DNA from: an uncultured Flavobacteriales bacterium
GTDB lineage: Bacteria > Bacteroidota > Bacteroidia > Flavobacteriales_D > Sanyastnellaceae
Direction of reading: 5' to 3'
DNA: 8,776 bases
Assembly: GCA_937967465.1 (NCBI GenBank)
Contig: CALBSW010000126.1
Location: forward strand, 1 to 8,776
Both the position numbers and the translations under genes were made by a program. This document shows positions 1 to 6,411 of this stretch, one piece after another. The notes below the pieces were generated by a model. That model saw only the letters and a list, made by a program, of their open reading frames with translations, was not told the DNA's origin and ran no database searches. Position 1 is the stretch's first letter; the number at the start of each line of letters is the position of its first letter.

Positions 1-35
1 TGAACTTCACCCCGTCCTTTGACCTGCGCTGAGGC

Positions 36-464
36 TCAGTATTCGGGGTAATCCTCCGGATCGGGGCCTTGCGGCTCCGGGTCGGGGATGTGCGTCTGGT
101 CGGCGTCTGCCCACAGCTCTTCGAGGCCATAGTGGCCGCGCCAATCCTTGTGGAAGACGTGCACGACGACATCGGCGTAGTCCAGCAGCGCCCATTGCCC
201 GCTGCGCAAACCTTGCTTGGTCCACGGCGTCTCCTCGTGCTGTTTCTCGGTGAATTCCTCCACGCTCCGGGCGATGGCCTCCACTTGGGTATTGGACTGC
301 GCCTCGCAAATGACAAAGCGCGCCGCCACACTGTTGGGCAGGTTGCTGAAGTCGACCAGGCAGATCTTCTGCCCTTTGACCTCTTGAATGCCCTCCACCA
401 CGGAGGTCACCAGTTCATCGGTCGAAGGTCCGGAATTGCGTTCCCGGCCATCGCGGGGCGCCAT
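36..464 (-). CDS. rsfS: Ribosome silencing factor RsfS (RsfS/YbeB/Iojap family)
   Basis: RsfS binds large-subunit protein uL14 and blocks joining of the 30S and 50S subunits, lowering translation when nutrients are short. Read from the ATG at 464 the protein is 142 residues. The family core is clear: STDELVTSVVEGIQEVKG (about 14-31), FVICEAQSNTQVEAIA (50-65), WALLDYADVVVHVF (91-104) and HYGLEELWADA (111-121). The tail is acidic and proline-rich (DPEPQGPDPEDYPEY). The frame stays open upstream to a TTG at 506, which would add 14 residues. I prefer the ATG because relatives start just before the STDELV-like segment and the longer form would run into the promoter region shared with birA. The downstream gene in this phylum is usually ftsH, which would lie beyond the left edge; only 35 bases remain there. 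Confidence 0.93.
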   Translation of the reverse strand: MAPRDGRERNSGPSTDELVTSVVEGIQEVKGQKICLVDFSNLPNSVAARFVICEAQSNTQVEAIARSVEEFTEKQHEETPWTKQGLRSGQWALLDYADVVVHVFHKDWRGHYGLEELWADADQTHIPDPEPQGPDPEDYPEY

Positions 465-526
465 CGCGTAGGTACGCGGATCGAGGGAGTCGTGTGTTTC
501 TTCCAACGTGCGCTAAAATAGCCCCC
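465..526. promoter_or_regulatory. Divergent spacer between rsfS and birA with a possible promoter
   Basis: This 62-bp spacer must hold the promoters of both genes if the chosen starts are right. Read on the minus strand, bases 520-513 give TATTTTAG, one mismatch from the Bacteroidota -7 consensus TAnnTTTG, and would place transcription start about 43 nt before the rsfS ATG. The same bases read GCTAAAATAGC on the plus strand, a small inverted repeat (GCTA/TAGC) and the most A/T-rich patch nearby, lying just before the birA GTG. I see no convincing -33 TTG for either direction, so the promoter call is tentative. Confidence 0.3.
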
Positions 527-1366
527 GTGAAGGACCCACACACCCCCATTTGGACGGATGCGGTCGGCGGATTGGCCCAACGCCGGTCCACCCCCCCTTG
601 GACCCTCCTGTCCTGGCCTTCACTGGACAGCACCAATGCGGCCGCCCAGCGGTTGCTCCACCTGCCGTCCAACTCCGACCCGGCGGACCTTCACCGACAT
701 GTGCTCACCGCCATGGAGCAGACCGCCGGACGCGGTCAGCAGAACCGGCCTTGGCATGGAGACCGCGGCACGGACATCGCCATGAGTGCCGTCCTCACCC
801 GAGAATTGCCTGCGGGACAGCCCTTCGTGCTCAACCTCGCGGTGAGCTTGGCCGTGTTGGAAGGGATTGAATTGGTCTTGCCCAGCTTGGGTCAGCGCCG
901 CTGGGAAATCAAATGGCCGAACGACTTGATGCTGGACGGCAAGAAAGCCGGCGGCATCCTGATCGAAAACAGCTGGCGCGGCAACCAGTGGGCATCGGCC
1001 ATCATCGGCATCGGCATCAACGTCGCGGGCCAACCGCCCTACCCCAATGCAGTGCGGCTGCTGCCCCACGCCAAGTCTGAAATGGAGGCCCACCTCCTCG
1101 TGGATGCGCTGCGGGCGTCCATTTTGCGGCGGCTGGATGCGAGGCTTGCAGAACTGCAATCCCCCGATGCCCTGCTCCGCCAATACCACGAGCGGTTGCT
1201 CGGGTGGGGACAGGCGCAGCGTTGGCAGTTGGATGGCGAGGAAATTCGCGGCGTCCTCGAAGGCATTGACCTCGATGGACGGTTGTGCGTGGCCCAACCC
1301 GATGGCCAGCGGGCGTGCTTTTCTCCTGGAGAAGTGGGGTGGCTCGGCATGGAGCCGGGCCGGTGA
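527..1366 (+). CDS. birA: Biotin--[acetyl-CoA-carboxylase] ligase (biotin protein ligase, class I)
   Basis: The enzyme makes biotinyl-5'-AMP from biotin and ATP and transfers biotin to the lysine of biotin carboxyl carrier proteins such as AccB. From the GTG at 527 it is 279 residues. Visible motifs are DSTN (34-37), the adenylate-binding loop EQTAGRGQQNRPW (64-76), the catalytic KWPND (129-133) followed by KKAGGILIE (139-147), and GIGINV (161-166). A small SH3-like C-terminal domain follows (about 226-275). There is no N-terminal helix-turn-helix, so this is a class I ligase and not a BirA-type repressor. No ATG lies near the start. A second GTG at 494 would add 11 residues but overlaps the possible rsfS TTG start; 527 has an A-rich stretch upstream and no Shine-Dalgarno. 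The gene converges on the SRPBCC gene with one base between stops. Confidence 0.94.
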   Translation: MKDPHTPIWTDAVGGLAQRRSTPPWTLLSWPSLDSTNAAAQRLLHLPSNSDPADLHRHVLTAMEQTAGRGQQNRPWHGDRGTDIAMSAVLTRELPAGQPFVLNLAVSLAVLEGIELVLPSLGQRRWEIKWPNDLMLDGKKAGGILIENSWRGNQWASAIIGIGINVAGQPPYPNAVRLLPHAKSEMEAHLLVDALRASILRRLDARLAELQSPDALLRQYHERLLGWGQAQRWQLDGEEIRGVLEGIDLDGRLCVAQPDGQRACFSPGEVGWLGMEPGR

Positions 1367-1367
1367 T

Positions 1368-1775
1368 TCAGGCGGCGCCGAACTTCTGCTCGACTTGGCC
1401 TGCAATGTGCTGGAACAAAGCCTCCAACGGCTTCTGCGCCATCATTTTCATGAAGGGGTTCAAGTCGGCTTCACAGACCACACTGGCCTGGGCGCCGGAA
1501 CCCGCCTCGGCCACATGGAGGTCGAGGTGAAACGCGAAGGGTGCACCGCCTCCTTGCAAGCGAAGCTGGCCGCCTGAAAAGGCATCCGCCGTCCGCGTCA
1601 AGCGAATCTCCAGGCCACCTTGAATCTTGAAGGCGACCTCGGTTTCGTCACCATGGAATCCCTTGACCTTGTCCTGGGGAAGCAAGGCCTCCATGTTGCG
1701 GAGATCGGCCAAATGCTCCTGCAAGGCCGAGGCCGAGATGGCCACCTCCACGGCGCGGCTGCGGATCTCCGTCAT
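1368..1775 (-). CDS. SRPBCC (START/Bet v1-like) family protein
   Basis: A 135-residue protein of the helix-grip ligand-binding fold. The first strand (IRSRAVEVAISA) is followed by a helix with the LxDLRNMEALLP pattern (about 23-34), alternating strands with FAFHLDLHV, and a long C-terminal helix containing MKMMAQKPLEALFQHIA. The layout matches the small SRPBCC protein that regularly sits beside pyrE in Bacteroidota. Its ligand is unknown and no catalytic residue can be named. The ATG at 1775 comes one base after the pyrE stop (TGAgATG), so it is almost certainly co-transcribed and probably translationally coupled with pyrE. The frame stays open farther upstream, but that stretch is arginine- and proline-rich antisense to the pyrE end and is not part of the protein. 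Confidence 0.87.
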   Translation of the reverse strand: MTEIRSRAVEVAISASALQEHLADLRNMEALLPQDKVKGFHGDETEVAFKIQGGLEIRLTRTADAFSGGQLRLQGGGAPFAFHLDLHVAEAGSGAQASVVCEADLNPFMKMMAQKPLEALFQHIAGQVEQKFGAA

Positions 1776-1776
1776 C

Positions 1777-2442
1777 TCAGCTGGCGGCGTTCGCGGTGAA
1801 CTTCTCGCTCCAGGCGCGGGTATCCTCCCGCCACGAGATGAGCGCCTCCGCTTGGGCGGGCGTGAGGTATTCCCGCTGCTCGGCTTCCGCAATCAGCGTC
1901 GGGTAATCACTCAGCGTCTCCAGCTGGCAACCGGCGTTCTTGAAATTCTCAGCAGCCAAGTCGAAGCTGTAGGTGAAAATGGCCACCATGCCTTTGACCT
2001 CGAGGCCTTCTTCACGAAGTGCTTCTACGGCAGACAGGCTGGATTTTCCGGTGCTGACCAGGTCTTCGATGACCACCACATTCCGGGCATTGCCCAGATC
2101 GCCTTCCACTCGGTTTCCCTTGCCATGCCCTTTGGCCTCGCCCCGCACATAGCAAAACGGCAGGCCCAATTCGTGGGCGACATAGGCACCCCAGGCGATG
2201 CCACCCGTCGCCACCCCGGCGATCATGTCAGGTTTGGCGTGCATGTTTTCCACCATGGTGCAGAGCTGCTGGCGGATGTGGGTGCGGACCGCGGGATGGC
2301 TGAGGGCCATGCGGTTGTCGCAATAAATCGGGGAACGCAATCCGGAAGCCCAGGTGAAGGGCGTCTCGGGGGCCAGTTGAATCGCCTTGATGCGGAGCAG
2401 GGATTCTGCTACTTTCCGGCGTTCATCCAAAGACAGGGACAT
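1777..2442 (-). CDS. pyrE: Orotate phosphoribosyltransferase
   Basis: PyrE converts orotate and PRPP to orotidine 5'-monophosphate and diphosphate, the fifth step of UMP synthesis. The protein is 221 residues. The N-terminal segment has FTWASGLRSPIYCDNR (29-44), typical of OPRTs. The flexible catalytic loop is seen as YVRGEAKGHGKGNRVEG (98-114). The PRPP-binding motif is VVVIEDLVSTGKS (122-134), with two acidic residues before the LVSTGKS loop. The start at 2442 (MSLSLDERRK) fits the family; a 43-residue extension in the open frame up to 2571 has no family similarity and lies opposite the NUDIX gene. The ATG shares its CATG with the start of the divergent NUDIX gene, leaving no intergenic promoter. 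Downstream it is followed after one base by the SRPBCC gene. Confidence 0.96.
   Translation of the reverse strand: MSLSLDERRKVAESLLRIKAIQLAPETPFTWASGLRSPIYCDNRMALSHPAVRTHIRQQLCTMVENMHAKPDMIAGVATGGIAWGAYVAHELGLPFCYVRGEAKGHGKGNRVEGDLGNARNVVVIEDLVSTGKSSLSAVEALREEGLEVKGMVAIFTYSFDLAAENFKNAGCQLETLSDYPTLIAEAEQREYLTPAQAEALISWREDTRAWSEKFTANAAS
2387..2417 (+). promoter_or_regulatory. Possible Bacteroidota-type promoter for the NUDIX gene, inside pyrE
   Basis: Since the NUDIX and pyrE starts overlap, any NUDIX promoter must lie within pyrE codons. TTG at 2387-2389 and TACTTTCC at 2410-2417 are separated by 20 bp, which fits the -33 TTG / -7 TAnnTTTG arrangement, with two mismatches in the last bases of the -7 element. 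Transcription would begin near 2423, about 18 nt before the ATG. Such short motifs occur by chance, so this is only a candidate. Confidence 0.2.
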
Positions 2443-3055
2443 GGCGCGAAGGTATGACGTGGATTGGGGGTCACAGCGGTTGACGTTGGCCGATTCGGGG
2501 ACAGTTGTTGACCAAAACGCCACAGTTACACACTGGGATGGTGGGGCCATGCCCGCCGTCCCGGATTGCATTGCAAACGCCCATCACGCCTGGTGGGTTT
2601 GTGCCGACGTCGATGCAGCATGGACGGCCCTGCGCGCCCACACCACAGACGTGCCCGCCGCTGGCGGACTCTTGACCAACGGCCATGGCGAGTTGCTGTG
2701 CATCCACCGACTGGGACATTGGGACCTGCCCAAGGGCAAACTGGAGCCAGGAGAAGCCCTGGAAGAGGCCGCCGCGCGCGAGGTGGAGGAAGAATGCGGG
2801 GTTCCGCTTCCCATCGTCCGCGCCCCGTTTGAGACCACCTACCACATCTATGGGCCCGGCGAGGGTTTGATGAAGGTGACCCACTGGTTCCGCATGGTGC
2901 TGCCGGAAGGCACGGGACACATCGAGTTGGTGCCGCAAACGGAAGAGGGCATCACGGAGGTCCGTTGGGCCTCCCCTTCCGAGGTCGAGAAGCTGGAGCC
3001 TCAGGCGTTTGGCAACATCGCCCGGCTCATGGCCGCTTGGCGAGCCGGCGGCTGA
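2441..3055 (+). CDS. NUDIX hydrolase with Bacteroidota-type N-terminal extension
   Basis: NUDIX enzymes cleave nucleoside diphosphates linked to another group, using divalent metal. The 204-residue protein has a perfect NUDIX box (GX5EX7REUXEEXGU) at 99-121: G99, E105, then REVEEECGV at 113-121. The preceding GHWDLPKGK and following TYHIYGPGEGLMKVTHWF, together with VPQTEEGITEVRW near 164-176, match the single-domain NUDIX protein that sits beside pyrE in many Bacteroidota. About 72 residues precede the domain (AAGG at 73-76) and begin with a strand-like RYDVDWGSQRLTLA, as in relatives. This supports the ATG at 2441; a GTG at 2459 would remove six residues. The substrate cannot be told from the sequence. 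The 3' end overlaps the thioredoxin-like gene on the other strand by 29 bp. Confidence 0.92.
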   Translation: MARRYDVDWGSQRLTLADSGTVVDQNATVTHWDGGAMPAVPDCIANAHHAWWVCADVDAAWTALRAHTTDVPAAGGLLTNGHGELLCIHRLGHWDLPKGKLEPGEALEEAAAREVEEECGVPLPIVRAPFETTYHIYGPGEGLMKVTHWFRMVLPEGTGHIELVPQTEEGITEVRWASPSEVEKLEPQAFGNIARLMAAWRAGG

Positions 3056-4550
3056 GCTCGGGGCCAGGCAAAGGCCACTCGGCCGCCACGGGAACCCGAT
3101 CCGGTCCGTGGACGCGCACCGCCGGCAAGGCCGACAGCTCGAAGGCCTGGATCCACCGCACATCCCCTCCGACATGGACCATGCGAAAGGGCACACGTGA
3201 CAACCCGCCATAGCGGTTGGCCACCGCCAGTGTCAACCGCTGGAAAGCCTCCCAATCGGTGCCGGCATCCGCCACGACCCACTCCATGCCACGGACAACA
3301 CGCTGCAATTTGGGGTCGGCCAGCATCCGCTCAAGCACTTGCAATTGCACGGTGGTCGAGGGGGCGCTGGCATCCAGCCAGAGCCACAACGCAGGGCCGG
3401 AACCGACGACCGATTCCAAATCGACCAGGTTTTCGGTGGCATCGAATGCGCGCAGGCTTTTGGGCAACTGCGCCAGTGGCGCATCCGATTGCCGCCAGGC
3501 AGCCACTTCAGCCCCATACATCGGATGGGATTCGAGCTCGTCGAGCAGGGCCATCCAGCCTGACGGCCATGCACGGCCCGCGAAAGGCCGCCCCGACTGG
3601 CGAATCCCGAAGGCGTCCTGACCGAGTCGGTGCGCACACCACGCTGCCGTCTTGTCTTCATCTGCGCCGCCCCACCAGCCGGCTGTGGCCGCGGTCAAGG
3701 CAGCCCAGTCTCCCGTTGCCACACCGAGGGCATACACTTCCACCGCACTGTCGGGCAGCGCAGCCACGGTGGCAAAGCGCAAGGCGCCTTCCACAAATCG
3801 CCGCACGGCAGCCGCGTCGGTCGGATCCGGCGCCGGCGTGTTTTGCCATGCCATCCGCTCGGTCTCGCGCAACGCCGCATCGGCATCCAGGCACGGCCCC
3901 AGTACTTCAGCTTGCATCCACGCCACGGCAGCAGGCGGCTGGCCCGCAGCATGGCGGTCTGCCAGCGACTGCAACTCTGCAAGCAAAGCCTGTCGCAGGG
4001 AATCCGCGTTCTCAGCGGCTCCGTTGGGCTCGCCGATCGCTTGCCCCAACACCTCGGTCTCCCCACCGCGCCGTGCCGTGCCATTCCACAACAAGCTCCG
4101 CTGCAATTCAGCGCCCAGCCCGGCCTCGACTTCGCCCACCGCATCGCGCAAGGCCGCCACGGCCAGTGGCAACCCGGGATCCACCGACGGTGGCGCGGCC
4201 ACCGCACCGGGACGTGCTGTGAACGGCGCTCCACCCGATTTGGGCGGCACCAGCCGATGATCCGCGGGTAGTGGTCCGCAAAGCGGCAGCGTCCAAACCA
4301 CGCCGGCACAATGCAATTCGCACAAGTGCATCCGGCCATCGTCCGGCCAAGACAGCACCACACGGTCGTCCATGCCGATCGTCCCGGCCGCGCGTGAGAC
4401 GGCCACGCCGGTCAATGGCATCACCTCATTCCATTGGTAGGGCCTTCCGGCCATGCCGACCACCTCTGCTTCCCATTCCACGTCCTGCGCACAGAGCCCG
4501 AGCACCGCGCCAAACCAGGACAACAGAATGAAGGCGGTTCGCTTACCCAT
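3027..4550 (-). CDS. Secreted protein with degenerate thioredoxin-like C-terminal domain
   Basis: A 507-residue exported protein of unknown function. Residues 1-21 form a signal peptide: MGKR, a hydrophobic stretch from about 5 to 19, then a likely cut after LCA and before Q22. C20 has leucine at -1, so a lipoprotein signal is unlikely. Residues about 22-380 are rich in alanine, tryptophan and helices, with no motif I recognise. Residues about 383-507 look thioredoxin-like: a hydrophobic strand ALWLWLDAS, a following helix, a second strand MEWVVADAG, and FELSALPAVRV with P476 at the usual cis-proline place before a glycine-containing turn. The CXXC site is replaced by SAPSTT (395-400), so disulfide chemistry is not expected. 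The start overlaps the coaD stop by 8 bp (ATGGGTAA), which implies coupling. TlpA-like ancestry is my inference from pattern alone. Confidence 0.78.
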   Translation of the reverse strand: MGKRTAFILLSWFGAVLGLCAQDVEWEAEVVGMAGRPYQWNEVMPLTGVAVSRAAGTIGMDDRVVLSWPDDGRMHLCELHCAGVVWTLPLCGPLPADHRLVPPKSGGAPFTARPGAVAAPPSVDPGLPLAVAALRDAVGEVEAGLGAELQRSLLWNGTARRGGETEVLGQAIGEPNGAAENADSLRQALLAELQSLADRHAAGQPPAAVAWMQAEVLGPCLDADAALRETERMAWQNTPAPDPTDAAAVRRFVEGALRFATVAALPDSAVEVYALGVATGDWAALTAATAGWWGGADEDKTAAWCAHRLGQDAFGIRQSGRPFAGRAWPSGWMALLDELESHPMYGAEVAAWRQSDAPLAQLPKSLRAFDATENLVDLESVVGSGPALWLWLDASAPSTTVQLQVLERMLADPKLQRVVRGMEWVVADAGTDWEAFQRLTLAVANRYGGLSRVPFRMVHVGGDVRWIQAFELSALPAVRVHGPDRVPVAAEWPLPGPELSRRLAKRP

Positions 4551-5028
4551 TCGACCCGAGATCCACTGCATCGGGAACGAAACGCGACACATCGCCACCG
4601 TGGTGTACGATGTCGCGCACCACACTGCTCGAAATCGGCGCATCCTCCGGGTCGGTGAAGAGGATCATCGTCTCCAGGTCCGAATCGAGGAATTTGGTCA
4701 TCTGGGCAATGGTGCGCTCGTATTCGAAATCGCCCCCGTTCCGCACACCGCGGATGAGCCAGTGGGCCCCGACCCGCTTGCAGTAGTCGGCCGTCAGCCC
4801 CTCGAAACTGTCCACGCGCACGTGGTCCAGATCCGCAAAGGTGGCCGCGCACCAAGCCATCCGCTGTTCCAAGGTGAACATGCCCTTCTTGTCCTGATTG
4901 ACGCCGATGGCCACAATGACCTCGTCGAACAGGCTCGCCGCCCGGCGCAGGATGTTTTCGTGCCCCCGGGTGATGGGGTCGAAGGAACCGGGAAAGACCG
5001 CCCGGCGTGGTGCGTCACGCTTCTCCAT
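4543..5028 (-). CDS. coaD: Phosphopantetheine adenylyltransferase
   Basis: CoaD transfers AMP from ATP to 4'-phosphopantetheine, giving dephospho-CoA, the penultimate step of coenzyme A synthesis. The 161-residue length is normal. The nucleotidyltransferase signature VFPGSFDPITRGHENIL (11-27) includes the T/HxGH-type motif with H23. LIRGVRNGGDFEYE (91-104) and the ISSSVVRD motif (132-139) complete the active site and substrate pocket; the ISSS form is also found in E. coli CoaD. The ATG at 5028 lies inside the end of rsmD (14-bp overlap) and precedes the signature by the usual few residues. The open frame upstream to 5127 is antisense noise from rsmD. The pairing with rsmD is common in many bacteria. 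Confidence 0.97.
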   Translation of the reverse strand: MEKRDAPRRAVFPGSFDPITRGHENILRRAASLFDEVIVAIGVNQDKKGMFTLEQRMAWCAATFADLDHVRVDSFEGLTADYCKRVGAHWLIRGVRNGGDFEYERTIAQMTKFLDSDLETMILFTDPEDAPISSSVVRDIVHHGGDVSRFVPDAVDLGSNG

Positions 5029-5560
5029 GGAAGTCAAAGAAACTGAAATGGACGTGACCGTACTTCCGCATCTCCACAAAACCAGGCTCCTCCGAGAAAT
5101 CCTTCCGGTCTCCGTGCTCCAACACAAAGAGCCCGCCTTGGGCCACCAGCTGGGCCTCCCTCACCATGGACGGCAAGGTGTCCAGGCGCGGCTCGGTGTA
5201 AGGCGGGTCTGCGAAGACCAATTCAAATTGGGTCATGGCACGGGACAGGAATGCGAAAGCGTCCGCCCTCACCACCCGAATGGCGTCGAGGCCAAAGTCC
5301 TGGGACTGCTTCTGGATGTAGCGACAAGCTCCCGCATCTTGCTCGATGGAGGTGACGGCCACGGCACCGCGGCTGGCCAGCTCGAAGGAGACCGCGCCGG
5401 ATCCGGCAAACAGATCGAGGGCCTCCAGCCCGTCCAATTCGATCCGGGAACGCAAGAGGTTGAAGAGCCCCTCCCGACCAAAATCCGTGGTGGGACGCCC
5501 CTTGAAATGCCGGGGCGGCGAGAACCGGCGCCCTTTGAGCGTGCCGCCGATTATGCGCAT
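5015..5560 (-). CDS. rsmD: 16S rRNA (guanine(966)-N(2))-methyltransferase RsmD
   Basis: RsmD methylates N2 of G966 in 16S rRNA on assembled 30S particles, using S-adenosylmethionine. The protein is 181 residues. The N-terminal MRIIGGTLKGRRF is diagnostic, and RPTTDFGREGLFNLL (22-36) is the Bacteroidota form of the RPT..R.REALFN segment. The SAM-binding motif is ALDLFAGSGAVSFELASRGA (47-66), and the catalytic motif is VFADPPY (115-121). The ATG at 5560 overlaps the DUF3822 stop by 10 bp, and the 3' end overlaps coaD by 14 bp. A much longer open frame extends upstream to 6082, but its arginine/glycine-rich sequence is the wrong frame of the DUF3822 gene. Confidence 0.96.
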   Translation of the reverse strand: MRIIGGTLKGRRFSPPRHFKGRPTTDFGREGLFNLLRSRIELDGLEALDLFAGSGAVSFELASRGAVAVTSIEQDAGACRYIQKQSQDFGLDAIRVVRADAFAFLSRAMTQFELVFADPPYTEPRLDTLPSMVREAQLVAQGGLFVLEHGDRKDFSEEPGFVEMRKYGHVHFSFFDFHGEA

Positions 5561-6411
5561 CGAATGAGTTGAATCAGCGGAAGGAACTGCTGCCGGTGGA
5601 GTCCGGTCACTTCCCCGATCGCCGGGATGAATCGGCCATAGTGCAAATCCACTTTTTCGAAGTGGCGCTGGAAGGCCTTGTACACGTCCCCCATGGGTTT
5701 GACCGCCCCGCTCAACTGAACGGGGACGTCCGCCGTCAAGTCCATGGCGTGCAGGAGGTGCACCGTCCGGTACACCGCGTCCTCCGGTGCCGTAATGGCA
5801 TGGTGAATGGAGGCGAGCAACTCCCCTTCGCGCACCAGAACCACGTCCACTCCGCTCGTTCCGAGGTGCACGGCAAGGGCCGTTCTGTCGCGGCCCCGTT
5901 CCTCTCTCAGAAAACCTTCGGCGAGGACGGCCCGCGGGTGGCGGAACACCATCCTCGGAGCCACCTTCGACAAGGCTTGCCGCAACCCATGGTCCGGCGC
6001 GTGCAACACGATGTAGGGGCTGCCGACCACGGCTTCGGCATCGGTTCCAAGGTGACGCAGTCCAGTCTCGGCCTCCAGCCAATCCGCATCGGTCACCTTG
6101 TCACGCAAAGGCTCCGGCACCACCGTCGCCGCGCCATTGGACATCCAAGTGACCTGACCGCCCGTCTCCTTTTGAAGGCGTTGGGTCAGCCATTCGGCCC
6201 GCTCCACATTCAGCGCGGCTTCACCCGCGGTGGTCCAATGGTGCAATCCGGCTTCCACAAGGACGGAACGGTCTTCGCTGGTCCTCAACCAACGCACGGA
6301 ATGACCGTCATCGACGGCCCAAATGGGGTGGCCTCCCGGCGGCAGATCCTGTCCGCCATCGAGCGCCGTCAACACGAAGTCGGGCTGGCCCTTATTGGCG
6401 CCAGTTTCCAT
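5551..6411 (-). CDS. DUF3822 family protein (actin-like ATPase fold)
   Basis: A 286-residue protein that I assign to DUF3822, a family of unknown function found next to rsmD in Bacteroidota. The second half carries a pattern expected for the actin/Hsp70/PilM fold: LAVHLGTSGVDVVLVREGEL (179-198) resembles a phosphate-binding strand-turn-strand. It is followed by a helix (DAVYRTVHLLHAMDL, 211-225) and VQLSGAV (231-237), like the adenosine-side strand and LSG turn of PilM-type proteins. The first half (about 29-165) would be the matching subdomain. No signal peptide or membrane segment is visible, so it is cytoplasmic. It starts 20 bp inside the end of the membrane-protein gene and ends 10 bp inside rsmD. 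Family assignment is from memory of sequence and context; ATP binding is inferred. Confidence 0.8.
   Translation of the reverse strand: METGANKGQPDFVLTALDGGQDLPPGGHPIWAVDDGHSVRWLRTSEDRSVLVEAGLHHWTTAGEAALNVERAEWLTQRLQKETGGQVTWMSNGAATVVPEPLRDKVTDADWLEAETGLRHLGTDAEAVVGSPYIVLHAPDHGLRQALSKVAPRMVFRHPRAVLAEGFLREERGRDRTALAVHLGTSGVDVVLVREGELLASIHHAITAPEDAVYRTVHLLHAMDLTADVPVQLSGAVKPMGDVYKAFQRHFEKVDLHYGRFIPAIGEVTGLHRQQFLPLIQLIRCA

Noticed and set aside
1..35. Possible start of the next minus-strand gene (a GTG at 10-8, after GGACGGG)
   Set aside because: Only about three codons would be visible. ftsH is the usual neighbour of rsfS in this phylum, but nothing in these bases identifies it.
620..1405. Minus-strand open frame of 261 codons opposite birA
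   Set aside because: birA motifs on the plus strand are unambiguous; this frame runs across the convergent junction and has no domain.
1627..2457. Plus-strand open frame of 276 codons opposite pyrE and the SRPBCC gene
   Set aside because: pyrE on the other strand has all family motifs; this frame has none and spans a gene junction.
3032..3053. GC-rich inverted repeat (GCCGC/GCGGC) near the NUDIX stop as a terminator
   Set aside because: It lies inside coding sequence of both genes and no T-run follows on either strand; such short GC repeats are expected by chance here.
3197..4222. Plus-strand open frame of 341 codons opposite the thioredoxin-like gene
   Set aside because: Composition dominated by Pro, Arg, Ala and His with no hydrophobic core pattern; the minus strand has a signal peptide and a recognisable fold in the same region.
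5561..6082. N-terminal extension of rsmD in its open frame
   Set aside because: The added residues are out-of-frame reading of DUF3822; the MRIIGG start at 5560 is the family's standard N-terminus.
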